Source: an uncultured Bacteroidales bacterium (GTDB taxonomy: Bacteria; Bacteroidota; Bacteroidia; Bacteroidales; Bacteroidaceae). Taken from it: 40,593 nucleotides of DNA. The notes under the pieces are model-generated. The model did not search any database. It saw nothing but the letters and a program-made list of their open reading frames with translations, and was not told where the DNA came from. This document shows, piece after piece, positions 24,530-33,100 of this stretch. The number at the start of each line of letters is the position of its first letter. The stretch's first letter is position 1. Both the position numbers and the translations under genes were made by a program. The stretch covers positions 1 through 40,593 of the forward strand of contig CACZSQ010000074.1 of the NCBI GenBank assembly GCA_902783885.1, in the 5' to 3' direction.

Positions 24530-25537
24530 ATGAGTGAAAAGCAATCAACCCAAGTAAATGCTCCCTCCCTCAATGGAAGGGCTGGGAGAGAGTCAGCTCT
24601 TACACAGACTGATTTTCAATTTCCAGGACAGAAAAGCGTGTATCATGGCAAGGTGCGCGATGTGTACGACATCAATGACGACCTCATGGTGATGGTCGCC
24701 ACCGACCGCATTTCGGCCTTCGATGTCGTGCTGCCCAAGGGCATCCCCTTCAAGGGACAAGTGCTCAACCAGATTGCCGCCTCCTTCCTCGATGCCACTG
24801 CCGACATCGTCCCCAACTGGAAACTCGCCACACCGGATCCAATGGTTACCGTGGGACTGAAAGCTGAAGGCTTCCGTGTGGAGATGATTATCCGAGGCTA
24901 CCTCACTGGCTCCGCCTGGCGCGAATACAAGAACGGCTGTCGCGAGCTGTGCGGCGTGAAACTGCCCGATGGCATGCGCGAGAACGAGCGCTTCCCCGAG
25001 CCCATCATCACGCCCACCACCAAGGCTGACGAGGGACACGATGAAAATATCTCGCGCGAGGAAATCATCCGTCAGGGCATCGTCAGCGCCGAGGACTACG
25101 AGGTGATGGAACGCTACACGCGTGCCCTCTTCCAACGCGGCACAGAAATAGCAGCCAAGAAAGGACTCATCCTCGTAGATACAAAATATGAGTTCGGCAA
25201 GCGCGACGGCAAAGTCCTCCTCATCGATGAGATTCATACACCCGACAGCAGCCGCTATTTCTACGCCGAGGGCTACGAGGAGAAGTTCGAGAAAGGCGAG
25301 CCGCAGCGCCAGCTCTCCAAGGAATTTGTGCGCCAATGGCTCATTGACCACAACTTCATGAATCGTCCAGGCGATACCATGCCCGAACTAACCGACTCTT
25401 TCGTCCAAAGCATCAGCGACCGCTACATCGAGCTCTATGAGCACATCGTCGGTGAAAGGTTTGTGAAGGAAGAGTGCACTGAGAATGTAGCAGCCCGCAT
25501 CGAGAAGAACGTAAAGGCGTGGCTCGCAGCACATTAA
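24530..25537 (+). CDS. purC: Phosphoribosylaminoimidazole-succinocarboxamide synthase (SAICAR synthetase)
   Basis: This 335-residue enzyme joins CAIR and aspartate with ATP in purine synthesis. Homologues in the phylum begin near '[24 protein letters not shown]', which is residue 23 onward here. The first 22 residues ([22 protein letters not shown]) are an extra tail, 12 of them encoded by a palindromic repeat. No ATG remains at the usual start, so the tail must be translated. Core motifs are intact: [21 protein letters not shown], the SAICAR signature around '[15 protein letters not shown]', DTKYEFG and [12 protein letters not shown]. It is 62 nt downstream of phoH and 18 nt upstream of ubiE, in one operon. 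Confidence 0.95.
   Translation: MSEKQSTQVNAPSLNGRAGRESALTQTDFQFPGQKSVYHGKVRDVYDINDDLMVMVATDRISAFDVVLPKGIPFKGQVLNQIAASFLDATADIVPNWKLATPDPMVTVGLKAEGFRVEMIIRGYLTGSAWREYKNGCRELCGVKLPDGMRENERFPEPIITPTTKADEGHDENISREEIIRQGIVSAEDYEVMERYTRALFQRGTEIAAKKGLILVDTKYEFGKRDGKVLLIDEIHTPDSSRYFYAEGYEEKFEKGEPQRQLSKEFVRQWLIDHNFMNRPGDTMPELTDSFVQSISDRYIELYEHIVGERFVKEECTENVAARIEKNVKAWLAAH
24560..24594 (+). repeat. REP-like unit in the purC N-terminus (right arm of the phoH|purC pair)
   Basis: A 35-bp unit, GCTCCCTCCCTCAATGGAAG then GGCTGGGAGAGAGTC, begins 30 nt after the purC ATG and is read as [12 protein letters not shown]. It differs from the purM and pth copies at a few loop and arm positions and leaves the frame open. 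Confidence 0.88.
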
Positions 25538-25555
25538 TTCATAGAGACGTGATTC

Positions 25556-26275
25556 ATGCGTAAGGACGGACATAGAGGCGGGGCTCAACGAGCCCAAGTC
25601 GAGGCGATGTTCAACCGCATCGCGCCCACCTACGACCGTCTCAATCACCTCCTCTCACTCGGCATCGACCGCCGTTGGCGCCGCAAGGCGGTTGATGCAC
25701 TGAAGCCCTATGCTCCACTGACGATCCTCGACATCGCCACAGGCACGGGGGACTTCGCGATTCTCGCCGCAAGGCGTCTTGATCCTGACCGCATCATCGG
25801 CGTAGATATCAGCGAGGGCATGATGGACGTAGGGCGGAAGAAGGTGAAGCAAGAGGGGTTAGACAACACCATCTTCTTCATGAAGGACGACTCTACGGAC
25901 CTCTCCTTTCAGGATGACACCTTTGACGCAGTCACCGTAGCCTACGGAGCACGCAATTTCGAGAATCTCGAAGCTGGTCTGAGCGAGATGTGCCGCGTTC
26001 TTAAACCTGGCGGCCATCTGATGCTGGTGGAGCTCACCACCCCACCCCATTTCCCTATGAAGCAGCTGTTCTGGATTTACGCCCATGTGGTGATGCCCGT
26101 CATCGGGCGCCTCATCAGCCATGACGACAGCGCCTACACCTATCTTCCCCGTTCCATGGCCGTCTTTCCACAAGCTGAACAACTCGTGCCGACGCTCCGC
26201 CACTGCGGCTTTAGCAAAGTGGAGTTCAAGCGCTTCACCTTCGGACTGTCAACCATGTATCTTGCAACCAAGTAA
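25556..26275 (+). CDS. ubiE: Demethylmenaquinone / ubiquinone-type C-methyltransferase
   Basis: This 239-residue class I SAM-dependent methyltransferase shows '[29 protein letters not shown]' (UbiE/COQ5 signature 1), the SAM-binding loop '[13 protein letters not shown]', '[13 protein letters not shown]', '[15 protein letters not shown]' and '[14 protein letters not shown]'. In this phylum it makes menaquinone by methylating demethylmenaquinone, so menG is an equivalent name. The stop codon overlaps the aroE start (TAATG), giving translational coupling. It shows no palindromic-unit insertion, unlike its neighbours purC and aroE. It acts at the inner face of the membrane on a lipid substrate. 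Confidence 0.94.
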   Translation: MRKDGHRGGAQRAQVEAMFNRIAPTYDRLNHLLSLGIDRRWRRKAVDALKPYAPLTILDIATGTGDFAILAARRLDPDRIIGVDISEGMMDVGRKKVKQEGLDNTIFFMKDDSTDLSFQDDTFDAVTVAYGARNFENLEAGLSEMCRVLKPGGHLMLVELTTPPHFPMKQLFWIYAHVVMPVIGRLISHDDSAYTYLPRSMAVFPQAEQLVPTLRHCGFSKVEFKRFTFGLSTMYLATK

Positions 26276-27099
26276 TGAAGACTGATAACCATCTATCATT
26301 TGGTCCCTTTCTTGATAGGGAGGGCGGGTGGAGCGTCTTTGGTCTCCTCGGCTATCCCCTCGGGCACAGCTTCTCGCGCGCGTTCTTTAATGATAAATTC
26401 GCACGCGAGGGAATTCCTGCAGAGTATCTCAACTTCGAGATTCCCGACATCGGTCAACTGCCGAACATTCTTGCCGAACACCAGGACCTGCGCGGTTTCA
26501 ATGTCACAATTCCCTACAAGCAGGCGGTCATTCCTTATCTTGACAGACTCTCAGACGAGGCGCGTGCCATCGGAGCCGTGAATGTAGTTAAGGTTGACCG
26601 CTCAGCCGAAAGGACCATCTTAACAGGCTATAACTCTGATGTCATCGGCTTCACCGAAAGCATCCGTCCGCTTTTGCAGCCCCATCACAAGCGCGCTCTC
26701 GTGCTTGGCACAGGCGGAGCATCCAAAGCCATCTGCCACGGTCTCGAAAAGCTCGGCATCGAATGGCGCTACGTATCTCGGCATCGCTCTCAGACAGGAG
26801 AGGACGGGCATGAGTCTTTCACCTACTCCGACATCACACCCGCTCTCCTTGCCGACTACACAGTCATTGTCAACTGCACACCCCTCGGGATGTTTCCGAA
26901 CACTGACGCCGCACCCACTATCCCCTACGCAGCACTATCCCCGCGGCACCTCCTCTACGACCTTGTCTATAACCCGGAAGTAACGGAGTTTATGCGCCAA
27001 GGACGTCGCTTCGGGGCCACCGTCAAGAACGGCCTCGAGATGCTGCACCTTCAGGCTCTCGCCAGTTGGGATTTCTGGAACACAAAAGAAAGTCAATAG
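26275..27099 (+). CDS. aroE: Shikimate dehydrogenase
   Basis: This 274-residue enzyme reduces 3-dehydroshikimate with NADPH in aromatic amino-acid synthesis. The usual start of the fold, 'VFGLLGYPLGHSFSRAFFNDKF', only begins at residue 21. The preceding 20 residues include GPFLDREGGWSV, encoded by a diverged palindromic unit. Active-site residues are present: Ser32/Ser34 in the GHSFS loop, Lys82 (TIPYKQAVIPYLD) and Asp122 (GYNSDVIGF). The NADP-binding loop is LVLGTGGASKA. Asn-rich strand 'NCTPLGMFPN' and the C-terminal 'LVYNPEVTEFM' complete the family pattern. It starts within the ubiE stop (TAATG). Its end overlaps the convergent purM gene by 7 nt. Confidence 0.95.
   Translation: MKTDNHLSFGPFLDREGGWSVFGLLGYPLGHSFSRAFFNDKFAREGIPAEYLNFEIPDIGQLPNILAEHQDLRGFNVTIPYKQAVIPYLDRLSDEARAIGAVNVVKVDRSAERTILTGYNSDVIGFTESIRPLLQPHHKRALVLGTGGASKAICHGLEKLGIEWRYVSRHRSQTGEDGHESFTYSDITPALLADYTVIVNCTPLGMFPNTDAAPTIPYAALSPRHLLYDLVYNPEVTEFMRQGRRFGATVKNGLEMLHLQALASWDFWNTKESQ
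26302..26337 (+). repeat. Diverged solo REP-like unit in the aroE N-terminus
   Basis: GGTCCCTTTCTTGATAGGGA then GGGCGGGTGGAGCGTC (36 nt) aligns with the unit and is read in the same frame (GPFLDREGGWSV against [12 protein letters not shown]), with one extra base in the loop. No inverted partner is present at the end of ubiE. Confidence 0.7.
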
Positions 27100-28328
27100 T
27101 TGAACGTTCCGTATTCGCTCTTGATGGTCAGGCTCTTCGGTCCCTCCTCGATGTGGCCGACGACCTGGGCATCGATGTTGAAGTTCTTGGAAATCGCGAT
27201 GACCTTTTCAGCATCCTGGGGGCAGACATAGACCTCAAGCCTATGCCCGCAGTTGAAGACCTTATACATCTCGCTCCAGTCTGCACCGCTCTCCTCGGCA
27301 ATGATGCGGAAGAGAGGTGGAACAGGAAACATATTGTCCTTGATGACACGGCAGTTGTCGCCCACAAAGTGCAGCACCTTAGTCTGGGCGCCGCCCGTGC
27401 AATGCACCATGCCATGGATGCGAGGACGCAGTTCATCCAGCAGGCGCTTAACAACAGGAGCGTATGTGCGCGTGGGAGATAACACGAGTTTCCCGATATT
27501 GGTGCCGACAGCAGCCATATCGGATAACTTGTACTTTCCACTATACACCAGTTCCTCGGGAACAGCATGGTCGTAGGTCTCCGGATATTTCTCCGCCAGG
27601 TATTTGCTGAAGACATCGTGGCGGGCAGAGGTAAGTCCGTTGCTGCCCATGCCGCCATTATACTCCTTCTCGTAGGTTGCCTGTCCAAAGCTGGCAAGCC
27701 CCACAATCACATCACCGGGACGAATGTTCGCATTGTCGATAACCTCGCTGCGCTTCATGCGGCAGGTGACCGTGCTATCGACAATGATGGTCCGGACGAG
27801 GTCGCCCACATCGGCTGTCTCGCCACCTGTGGCATAAATGCCAACGCCCATCGCGCGGAGCTCGGCAAGGAGTTCGTCAGTGCCGTTGATGATGGCGGAA
27901 ATCACCTCCCCGGGGATGAGCATCTTGTTGCGCCCGATGGTGCTGCTGACAAGGATGTTGTCCACGGCTCCCACGCACAGCAGGTCATCCGTGTTCATGA
28001 TGAGCGCATCCTGCGCAATCCCCTTCCAAACGCTCAAATCGCCCGTCTCCTTCCAATAGGCATAGGCCAACGACGACTTGGTTCCGGCTCCGTCAGCGTG
28101 CATGATATTGCAGTATTCCGGATCGCCGCCGAGGATGTCGGGGATAATCTTGCAGAACGCCTTGGGGAAGATGCCCTTGTCAATATTCTTAATGGCTGCA
28201 TGGACATCCTCCTTAGCGGCAGAGACGCCACGCGCCATATAACGGGCGGAAGAGGAGGACTCTCCCCCCGCCCTCCCTGTTAGGGAGGGAGCAGTCACTT
28301 TCCCAGACTTGTTATTTGTTTTGCTCAT
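27093..28328 (-). CDS. purM: Phosphoribosylformylglycinamidine cyclo-ligase (AIR synthase)
   Basis: This 411-residue enzyme closes the imidazole ring of AIR using ATP in purine synthesis. Bacteroidota homologues start close to MS..RYMARGVSAAKED. Here the residues between MS and RYMARG are replaced by about 26 extra ones ([20 protein letters not shown] then ESSSSA), mostly repeat-derived. Family motifs are intact: 'HADGAGTKSSLAY', 'DALIMNTDDLLCVGA', 'GIYATGGETADVGD' and 'SFGQATYEKEYNGGMGSNG'. The long form (about 385 residues without the tail) is typical of Bacteroidota. The gene is convergent with aroE, overlapping by 7 nt, and lies downstream of lemA on the same strand. An inverted repeat pair brackets its start codon. 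Confidence 0.95.
   Translation of the reverse strand: MSKTNNKSGKVTAPSLTGRAGGESSSSARYMARGVSAAKEDVHAAIKNIDKGIFPKAFCKIIPDILGGDPEYCNIMHADGAGTKSSLAYAYWKETGDLSVWKGIAQDALIMNTDDLLCVGAVDNILVSSTIGRNKMLIPGEVISAIINGTDELLAELRAMGVGIYATGGETADVGDLVRTIIVDSTVTCRMKRSEVIDNANIRPGDVIVGLASFGQATYEKEYNGGMGSNGLTSARHDVFSKYLAEKYPETYDHAVPEELVYSGKYKLSDMAAVGTNIGKLVLSPTRTYAPVVKRLLDELRPRIHGMVHCTGGAQTKVLHFVGDNCRVIKDNMFPVPPLFRIIAEESGADWSEMYKVFNCGHRLEVYVCPQDAEKVIAISKNFNIDAQVVGHIEEGPKSLTIKSEYGTFNY
28258..28292 (-). repeat. REP-like unit in the purM N-terminus (right arm of the lemA|purM pair)
   Basis: On the reverse strand a 35-bp unit, GCTCCCTCCCTAACAGGGAG then GGCGGGGGGAGAGTC, begins 36 nt after the purM ATG and is read as [12 protein letters not shown]. 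It is identical to the copy in pth at 35617-35651. Internally it holds CCCTCCC and GGGAGGG around a 5-nt loop. Confidence 0.92.
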
Positions 28329-28374
28329 AAATATATGATGTCTGTCAATAATGAGTGATTCTTGTTTAGTAATT

Positions 28375-28410
28375 GCTCCCTCCCTAACAGGGAGGGCGGG
28401 GGGGAGAGTC
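28375..28410 (+). repeat. REP-like unit after the lemA stop (left arm of the lemA|purM pair)
   Basis: This is the same sequence as the purM copy but on the opposite strand, with one extra G in the G run (36 bp). It starts 5 nt beyond the lemA stop. The two arms, 82 bp apart, could pair along about 35 bp in the lemA-purM transcript, with the purM ATG in the loop. Confidence 0.92.
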
Positions 28411-28415
28411 TTCCC

Positions 28416-28994
28416 TTAGAATTGTACCTCGGGTGCTTTCTCAGCTCCTGACTCGGCGGAGAACATTGCCTTCTTCTCAAAGCCGAAGATCATAGCCCAG
28501 ATGTTGTTGGGGAACTTGCGGACACTGACATTGTAGGTCTGCACGGCCTCGTTGTAGATGCGGCGCGATTCGGCTATACGGTTCTCCGTACCCTCCAACT
28601 GTGCCTGCAGCTCGCTGAACTGTTCGTTAGCCTTCAGGTCGGGATAGTTCTCCGTGATGGCGAGCAGGCGACCGAGAGCCTGACTCAGCTCACCCTGCGC
28701 TGCTTGGAAGGCTGCAATCTGTTCCGGAGTTGCGGTAGCGGGATCTATGGTCATCTGCGTAGCCTTGCTGCGCGCAGCCACGACAGCCTCCAGCGTCTCG
28801 CTCTCATGAGCAGCATAGCCTTTGACAGTGCTCACAAGATTGGGGATGAGGTCGGCACGACGCTGGTATTGCGTTTCCACGTCTGCCCATTTCTGAGCCA
28901 CCACTTCCTCTTGTTCAACAAGTTTGTTGTAGGTGCAGCTTGTGAAGCCGAGAGTCACGACTACTGCCAAAAGAATAGATTTAATTGCTTTCAT
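28416..28994 (-). CDS. lemA: LemA family lipoprotein
   Basis: This 192-residue protein has a lipoprotein signal (LGFTSC, Cys20) and the LemA helical bundle: 'YNKLVEQEEVVAQKWADVETQYQRRADLIPNLVSTVKGYAAHE', 'LLAITENYPDLKANEQFSELQAQLEGTENRIAESRRIYNEAVQTYNVSVRKFPNNIWA'. These are the conserved LemA blocks, and the protein has normal length. Its function is poorly known; the family is a membrane-anchored coiled bundle often encoded beside a TPM-domain protein, as here (the TPM gene lies 113 nt upstream on the same strand). The gap between them holds an 8-bp tandem repeat. purM follows downstream across the repeat pair. Confidence 0.93.
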   Translation of the reverse strand: MKAIKSILLAVVVTLGFTSCTYNKLVEQEEVVAQKWADVETQYQRRADLIPNLVSTVKGYAAHESETLEAVVAARSKATQMTIDPATATPEQIAAFQAAQGELSQALGRLLAITENYPDLKANEQFSELQAQLEGTENRIAESRRIYNEAVQTYNVSVRKFPNNIWAMIFGFEKKAMFSAESGAEKAPEVQF

Positions 28995-29050
28995 AATGAT
29001 TCGTTTTTATATGTTACTTATTATTTCTAATTTATTTGCCATTAACCATG

Positions 29051-29105
29051 GTCAACTCGTCAACTTGTCAACTTGTTAACTTGTCAACTCGTCAACTTGT
29101 CAACC
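29051..29105. repeat. 8-bp tandem repeat between the TPM and lemA genes
   Basis: About seven contiguous copies of GTCAACTT/GTCAACTC (one GTTAACTT) run from 29051 to just past the TPM stop codon region. The 113-bp gap otherwise shows only A/T-rich sequence before the lemA start. Similar AACTATTAACTCTT stretches lie at 30141-30183 and 35533-35568. Confidence 0.8.
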
Positions 29106-29107
29106 GC

Positions 29108-30145
29108 TCAAAACCTTCCTCCTGCGCCACCGCCACCGAAGGAGCCGCCGCCGAAAGAACCGCCAAAGGAGCCACCTCTGAACGAGCTCCCACCTCCACG
29201 GAAGATACTGCCGCCAAGAGCACCGCCAGCAGCCGCTGCACCCATGCCGCTGTTGATGTTCTCGTCCCAGTGTCTCTCTTTCGTAAAGAAACAATGGGAG
29301 CAACGGTAGGTGTCGTGATGCGTACGGATGCCAAGGCTCTTGTTTGTGGTCGTCCGGCTGCTGATTCGCTTCATTTTGTATTGATGGCAACTGGGACAGT
29401 ACCTCTTCTTGCGTTCCTCGAGCCAGGCTGCTAAGGCTATCAACCCGATGCCGACAGCCATGCAAAGGAGAAAGACATAGAGGGCTATGGTGTCGGAGCC
29501 GTCATCGAAGTCTGAAGAGCCAACAATCGAGGGGTCACCGTCAACATATCTGGTGATAGCGCGGACGGTATTCAGCATGGCTTCGTCCCAGTCACCCTCG
29601 CGCAAAGCGGGGAGCATCTGACGGTTCTCGATGCGCTTGCAGATGGCATCGGGAAGCGTACCTTCAAGGCCGCGCCCTGTGAGGATATAATAGACTCTAT
29701 CGCCTGTGGAGAGAAGAATGATGAGCCCCGTGTTCTGCTCCTTGGAACCTATTCCATATTTTCTGCCTAAAGCCATACAGAATTCATAGGCATCGCCCCC
29801 CTCGATGCGCTCCACAACAGCCAGAACGGTTTGCACGCCATGTTTCTGCTCCATTTGTCCGAGCCAAAGGTTCAGGGAATCTACCGCCTCTGCTGACAAG
29901 ATGCCGTCGGGGTTGGATACATAGTTCTCCTTATTATTTAAATAAGGTATAGGCAGGTTATCGGGAGTATAGACGGCAGCGGAGCATGTAGAAACGGACA
30001 AAGACGGAATGACGGGCAAAAGGGAAGCGGGCAAAGAAGGGAACAGCAGGAAGGCGACCAAGATCCACGAGCACAGGAACGACGGACTGTGGACACTCCC
30101 TGTCCGCAGCCTTTCACGACCCACTATATTGAAAAACAGTCTCAA
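29108..30145 (-). CDS. TPM domain membrane protein with zinc ribbon and Gly/Ser-rich tail
   Basis: This is a 345-residue protein. An N-terminal hydrophobic segment (about 24-55) is the signal or anchor. The TPM (TLP18.3/Psb32/MOLO-1) domain is at about 74-205, with 'YVSNPDGILSAEAVDSLNLWL', 'GRKYGIGSKEQNTGLIILLS' and 'RVYYILTGRGLEGTLPDAICKRI'. A transmembrane helix (219-241) is followed on the other side by a zinc ribbon, CPSC (250-253) and CSHC (282-285). The end is a low-complexity GGSFGG tail finishing GGRF. This domain order is typical of TPM proteins encoded beside lemA. The function of the pair is unknown. The start codon is the longest possible and could lie some codons later. Confidence 0.85.
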   Translation of the reverse strand: MRLFFNIVGRERLRTGSVHSPSFLCSWILVAFLLFPSLPASLLPVIPSLSVSTCSAAVYTPDNLPIPYLNNKENYVSNPDGILSAEAVDSLNLWLGQMEQKHGVQTVLAVVERIEGGDAYEFCMALGRKYGIGSKEQNTGLIILLSTGDRVYYILTGRGLEGTLPDAICKRIENRQMLPALREGDWDEAMLNTVRAITRYVDGDPSIVGSSDFDDGSDTIALYVFLLCMAVGIGLIALAAWLEERKKRYCPSCHQYKMKRISSRTTTNKSLGIRTHHDTYRCSHCFFTKERHWDENINSGMGAAAAGGALGGSIFRGGGSSFRGGSFGGSFGGGSFGGGGAGGRF

Positions 30146-30183
30146 CTCTTAACTTTTAACTATTAACTCTTAACTATTAACTC
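30141..30183. repeat. Degenerate tandem repeat (AACTCTTAACTATT) between the toroid protein and TPM genes
   Basis: CTCAACTCTTAACTTTTAAC continues as TATTAACTCTTAACTATTAA. The period is irregular at 8-10 nt. It fills almost the whole 49-bp gap and slightly overlaps the TPM start. No terminator was seen in this gap. Confidence 0.7.
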
Positions 30184-30194
30184 CAATCCGTGGC

Positions 30195-33100
30195 TTAATT
30201 CTTCACCACTTTCCTGTTTCCACGGATGTAAACGCCACGAGTGGCGGGCTCTTTCGCAAGATTGCGACCAGCGAGATCGTAAATCTGTTCATCGGCTTCG
30301 GGGTGATTGTCTGACAGCGCTTGTATGGATGTCTCTATGCCGTCCACGAACAGCTTCACTTGGGCTGCCCCCCCCTCGCGCGGAGCGAGGTAGGCGCGAA
30401 AGGACTGTATCGTTGTGTCGCCAATGCTCCGGTATAGAAAGGCTCCGTCAACAGTATTCTTGATGAAATAGCTTTCTGCGGGGACTGTGACCGTTCCATT
30501 GTAGTTGCCCACGAAATCATAGTTGTTGCCTTCGACAATGGCCGGAGCAGCTTTCACGGTGACGTCATCCACCAGGAGTTCACTACTGGCCTTGGTCGTC
30601 TTCACCAGCACAGGCGTGTTGGCTTGGATGGTCGGCGTGGCGGTACTATTGAAAAAGACGGTCGTGCTGTTGGCATCACCGGCATCGCTATAAGCATAGA
30701 CCACGGCTTCTTCGCCAAACAGCTGTTTCACCTGTTTCTCCGTGAGGTCGAAGGGCAAGGCGATGCTATTCAGTCCCTCGGTGCTCTGACGCGTGAGGGT
30801 GACGAAGGCGTGCTCTATGTCGGCTTCAGGAGCAAAGGGTGCATTCTCGTTGAGGGTGAGGACGGTACCGATGCGCCGGAGGCTAAAGTTGTCGAAAATG
30901 GTCCAGTCTTTGGTGACGAGCGTGCTCTTCTTGACGCCAATGGTCAGCGTGCCCTCTTCACCGACTTTCACGCGGAGACTGACAGGATAAAGATCTGCAG
31001 CGAAGTAGGCCGCTGCCTGCTCCATCGTGTTAGGAATGTAGCCGTGTACTGTGCTGACGCCAACGGGCCCCTTCTTGCCGGCTTCATCGAAGATGGAGGC
31101 AAAGGGAGTCGCGACATTGTCAATGGCAGATGTAGCATACAAGCTGGCATTGATTGCCTCAGTGCCATTCGTGTGCAGCGTGGCAGCACTGGCATATTCT
31201 CCATCACGATAGAAACCCTGACAGCTGAGCTCATAGACGCCAGGAGTCAATCCCGTGACGGTCTGGTGGAAATCGAAGTTGGCATTGAACTTTTCCACCT
31301 CGTTGTAATCGGCGGTCATGGACGTGCCAGTCCATCCAGCTGTCGTATTGCCCTCGAAGGAGGGATTGACGATATAAGTAGGAATGGTAGCCGGCATCTC
31401 ATCGACGTTCTCCACACGGATGCTGCCGCCTTCAACACTGACGCGCACCGTCTGAGCGGCAGCGAGACTGATGGCTTTCGTGTACTTGGTGCCGCCAGCG
31501 ATGATGGTTACAGTGACTTCGGTTGCAGTAGCAGCTGCGAGGTAAGCAGCCTCATCATCACTGGCATCCTGCTTGGCCGTGATGCCGCCACCGGTAACAA
31601 ACACCTTCAGCGCCTGTGCTGCACTGTTGTTTTCTGCCACGCCGAAGGTGGCTGTCGAACGGCTGTCGGCAATGGTCGTCTCTGCAGCGAAGACTGGCGC
31701 GCCGTCGGGACAGCTGATGCCCGTGAGCGTAGCCTGAGCAGTGTTGCCGGCGAAGTGCGCCAACAACAGATAATGGGTACCATCGGGGTCGGCAGCTATG
31801 ACTCCGTTCCATCCTTGTGGCACAGCATCGGTGAGCACCTGCAAAAGGCCCTCCATAGCAGCGGTATTCTCGGCACTGATATTGCTGTAATAGGTGATGT
31901 TGCGACGATCAACGACGCTGCCTTTGCTAAAGGACCGGCTGTTCGTAGAATATGAGGGATAGAGTTTCGCGGTCATGATGCTGTTATTGGCAGCGCGGTC
32001 GCCAAAGGCCATCGCCTTGTCGCTACGCGAGACGAAGCCCACAGCATTGTCGATATTCATCCAGTTGGTCTGGGCACGCAGCAGGGTGGCACCGTCACTC
32101 TGGCGATGGGTGTCGTTGTAGTAGAGGGTGCGCTTGGTTTTGGTCAGCTCATCCACCGAGATAGCCATCAAGCCGCCATACTCACCCATAATCGTTCCCG
32201 ACGCGAGACCTTGCACATAGTCAACGTAGATGACGGCATTGCCGGGTGTGGAGTAGATGGCGAAGCGGTTGTCCAAGCTGGCGCCGTTGGTCTGCAGTTC
32301 ACCGTTCATGGTCCAGGCATCGCCTTGCAGCTGGTAGATGCCGCTGACAACGGGCGTTGCATCAGTGCTCTTGCCGCTTACCGTGTACCATCCGAGGAAG
32401 TTACCTGTATTATTGGCGCGGAAGGGCACGATAATCTTGTTCTTATCTACTGAGTTGGCAGCGATGTAGCCCGTATAGCTCTTCAGACCCGTGCTCCAGG
32501 AGAAGGTAGTGAAACGGTCGGGCGTAAATGCGCGAACGACATTCTGGCAGCGCAGCACGCGAGCCTCGCTGTGAGCTGCGCGGAAGTCCTCCCACGTGGT
32601 GGGCGTCAGGTCGGCTGTGGAATTGGCCAAGTGCATCAGATAGGTCATCATGACGCGGTGGGCCTCCACGCCCATGCGACGAGCCTGCACATCGGGGCGC
32701 AACAGCCACGAACCGTCTGTGGTGGTCGTCTGACGTGCCTTGATATACTTGTAGGCGAGGTTCTCCAGAAGCAGAGCATTGGCATCGCGCTGGAAGGTAG
32801 CCTGCGTGGTGTAGCTGGTAATCTGGTCGTAGAGGAAGAGGCTCCAGTCATTGCCGTTGGGCATGGCCAACTCACCATCGGTCAGCGCCAACCAATTGAG
32901 CACGCGGTCCATCACCTCCTGGTTGTTGTGCATCAGGGCGTTGGTGCGCCAGATCTCCGTGTTGCCCAGTCCTGTCTGGAAGAGCTTGAGTGCCAGTGCG
33001 GCCTCGCCCAGTTCCTGCATAACAACGTTCTGGTAGCTGGTGTGGAAGAGGTTATGATTCTGAAGTGTATAGTCGTCATAGAGATTCTGACCGGCATAGA

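Noticed and set aside
28258..28410. Simple intrinsic terminator between lemA and purM
   Set aside because: There is no U-tract, and the arms recur with the same layout at three other gene junctions and inside coding sequence, which a plain terminator would not explain.
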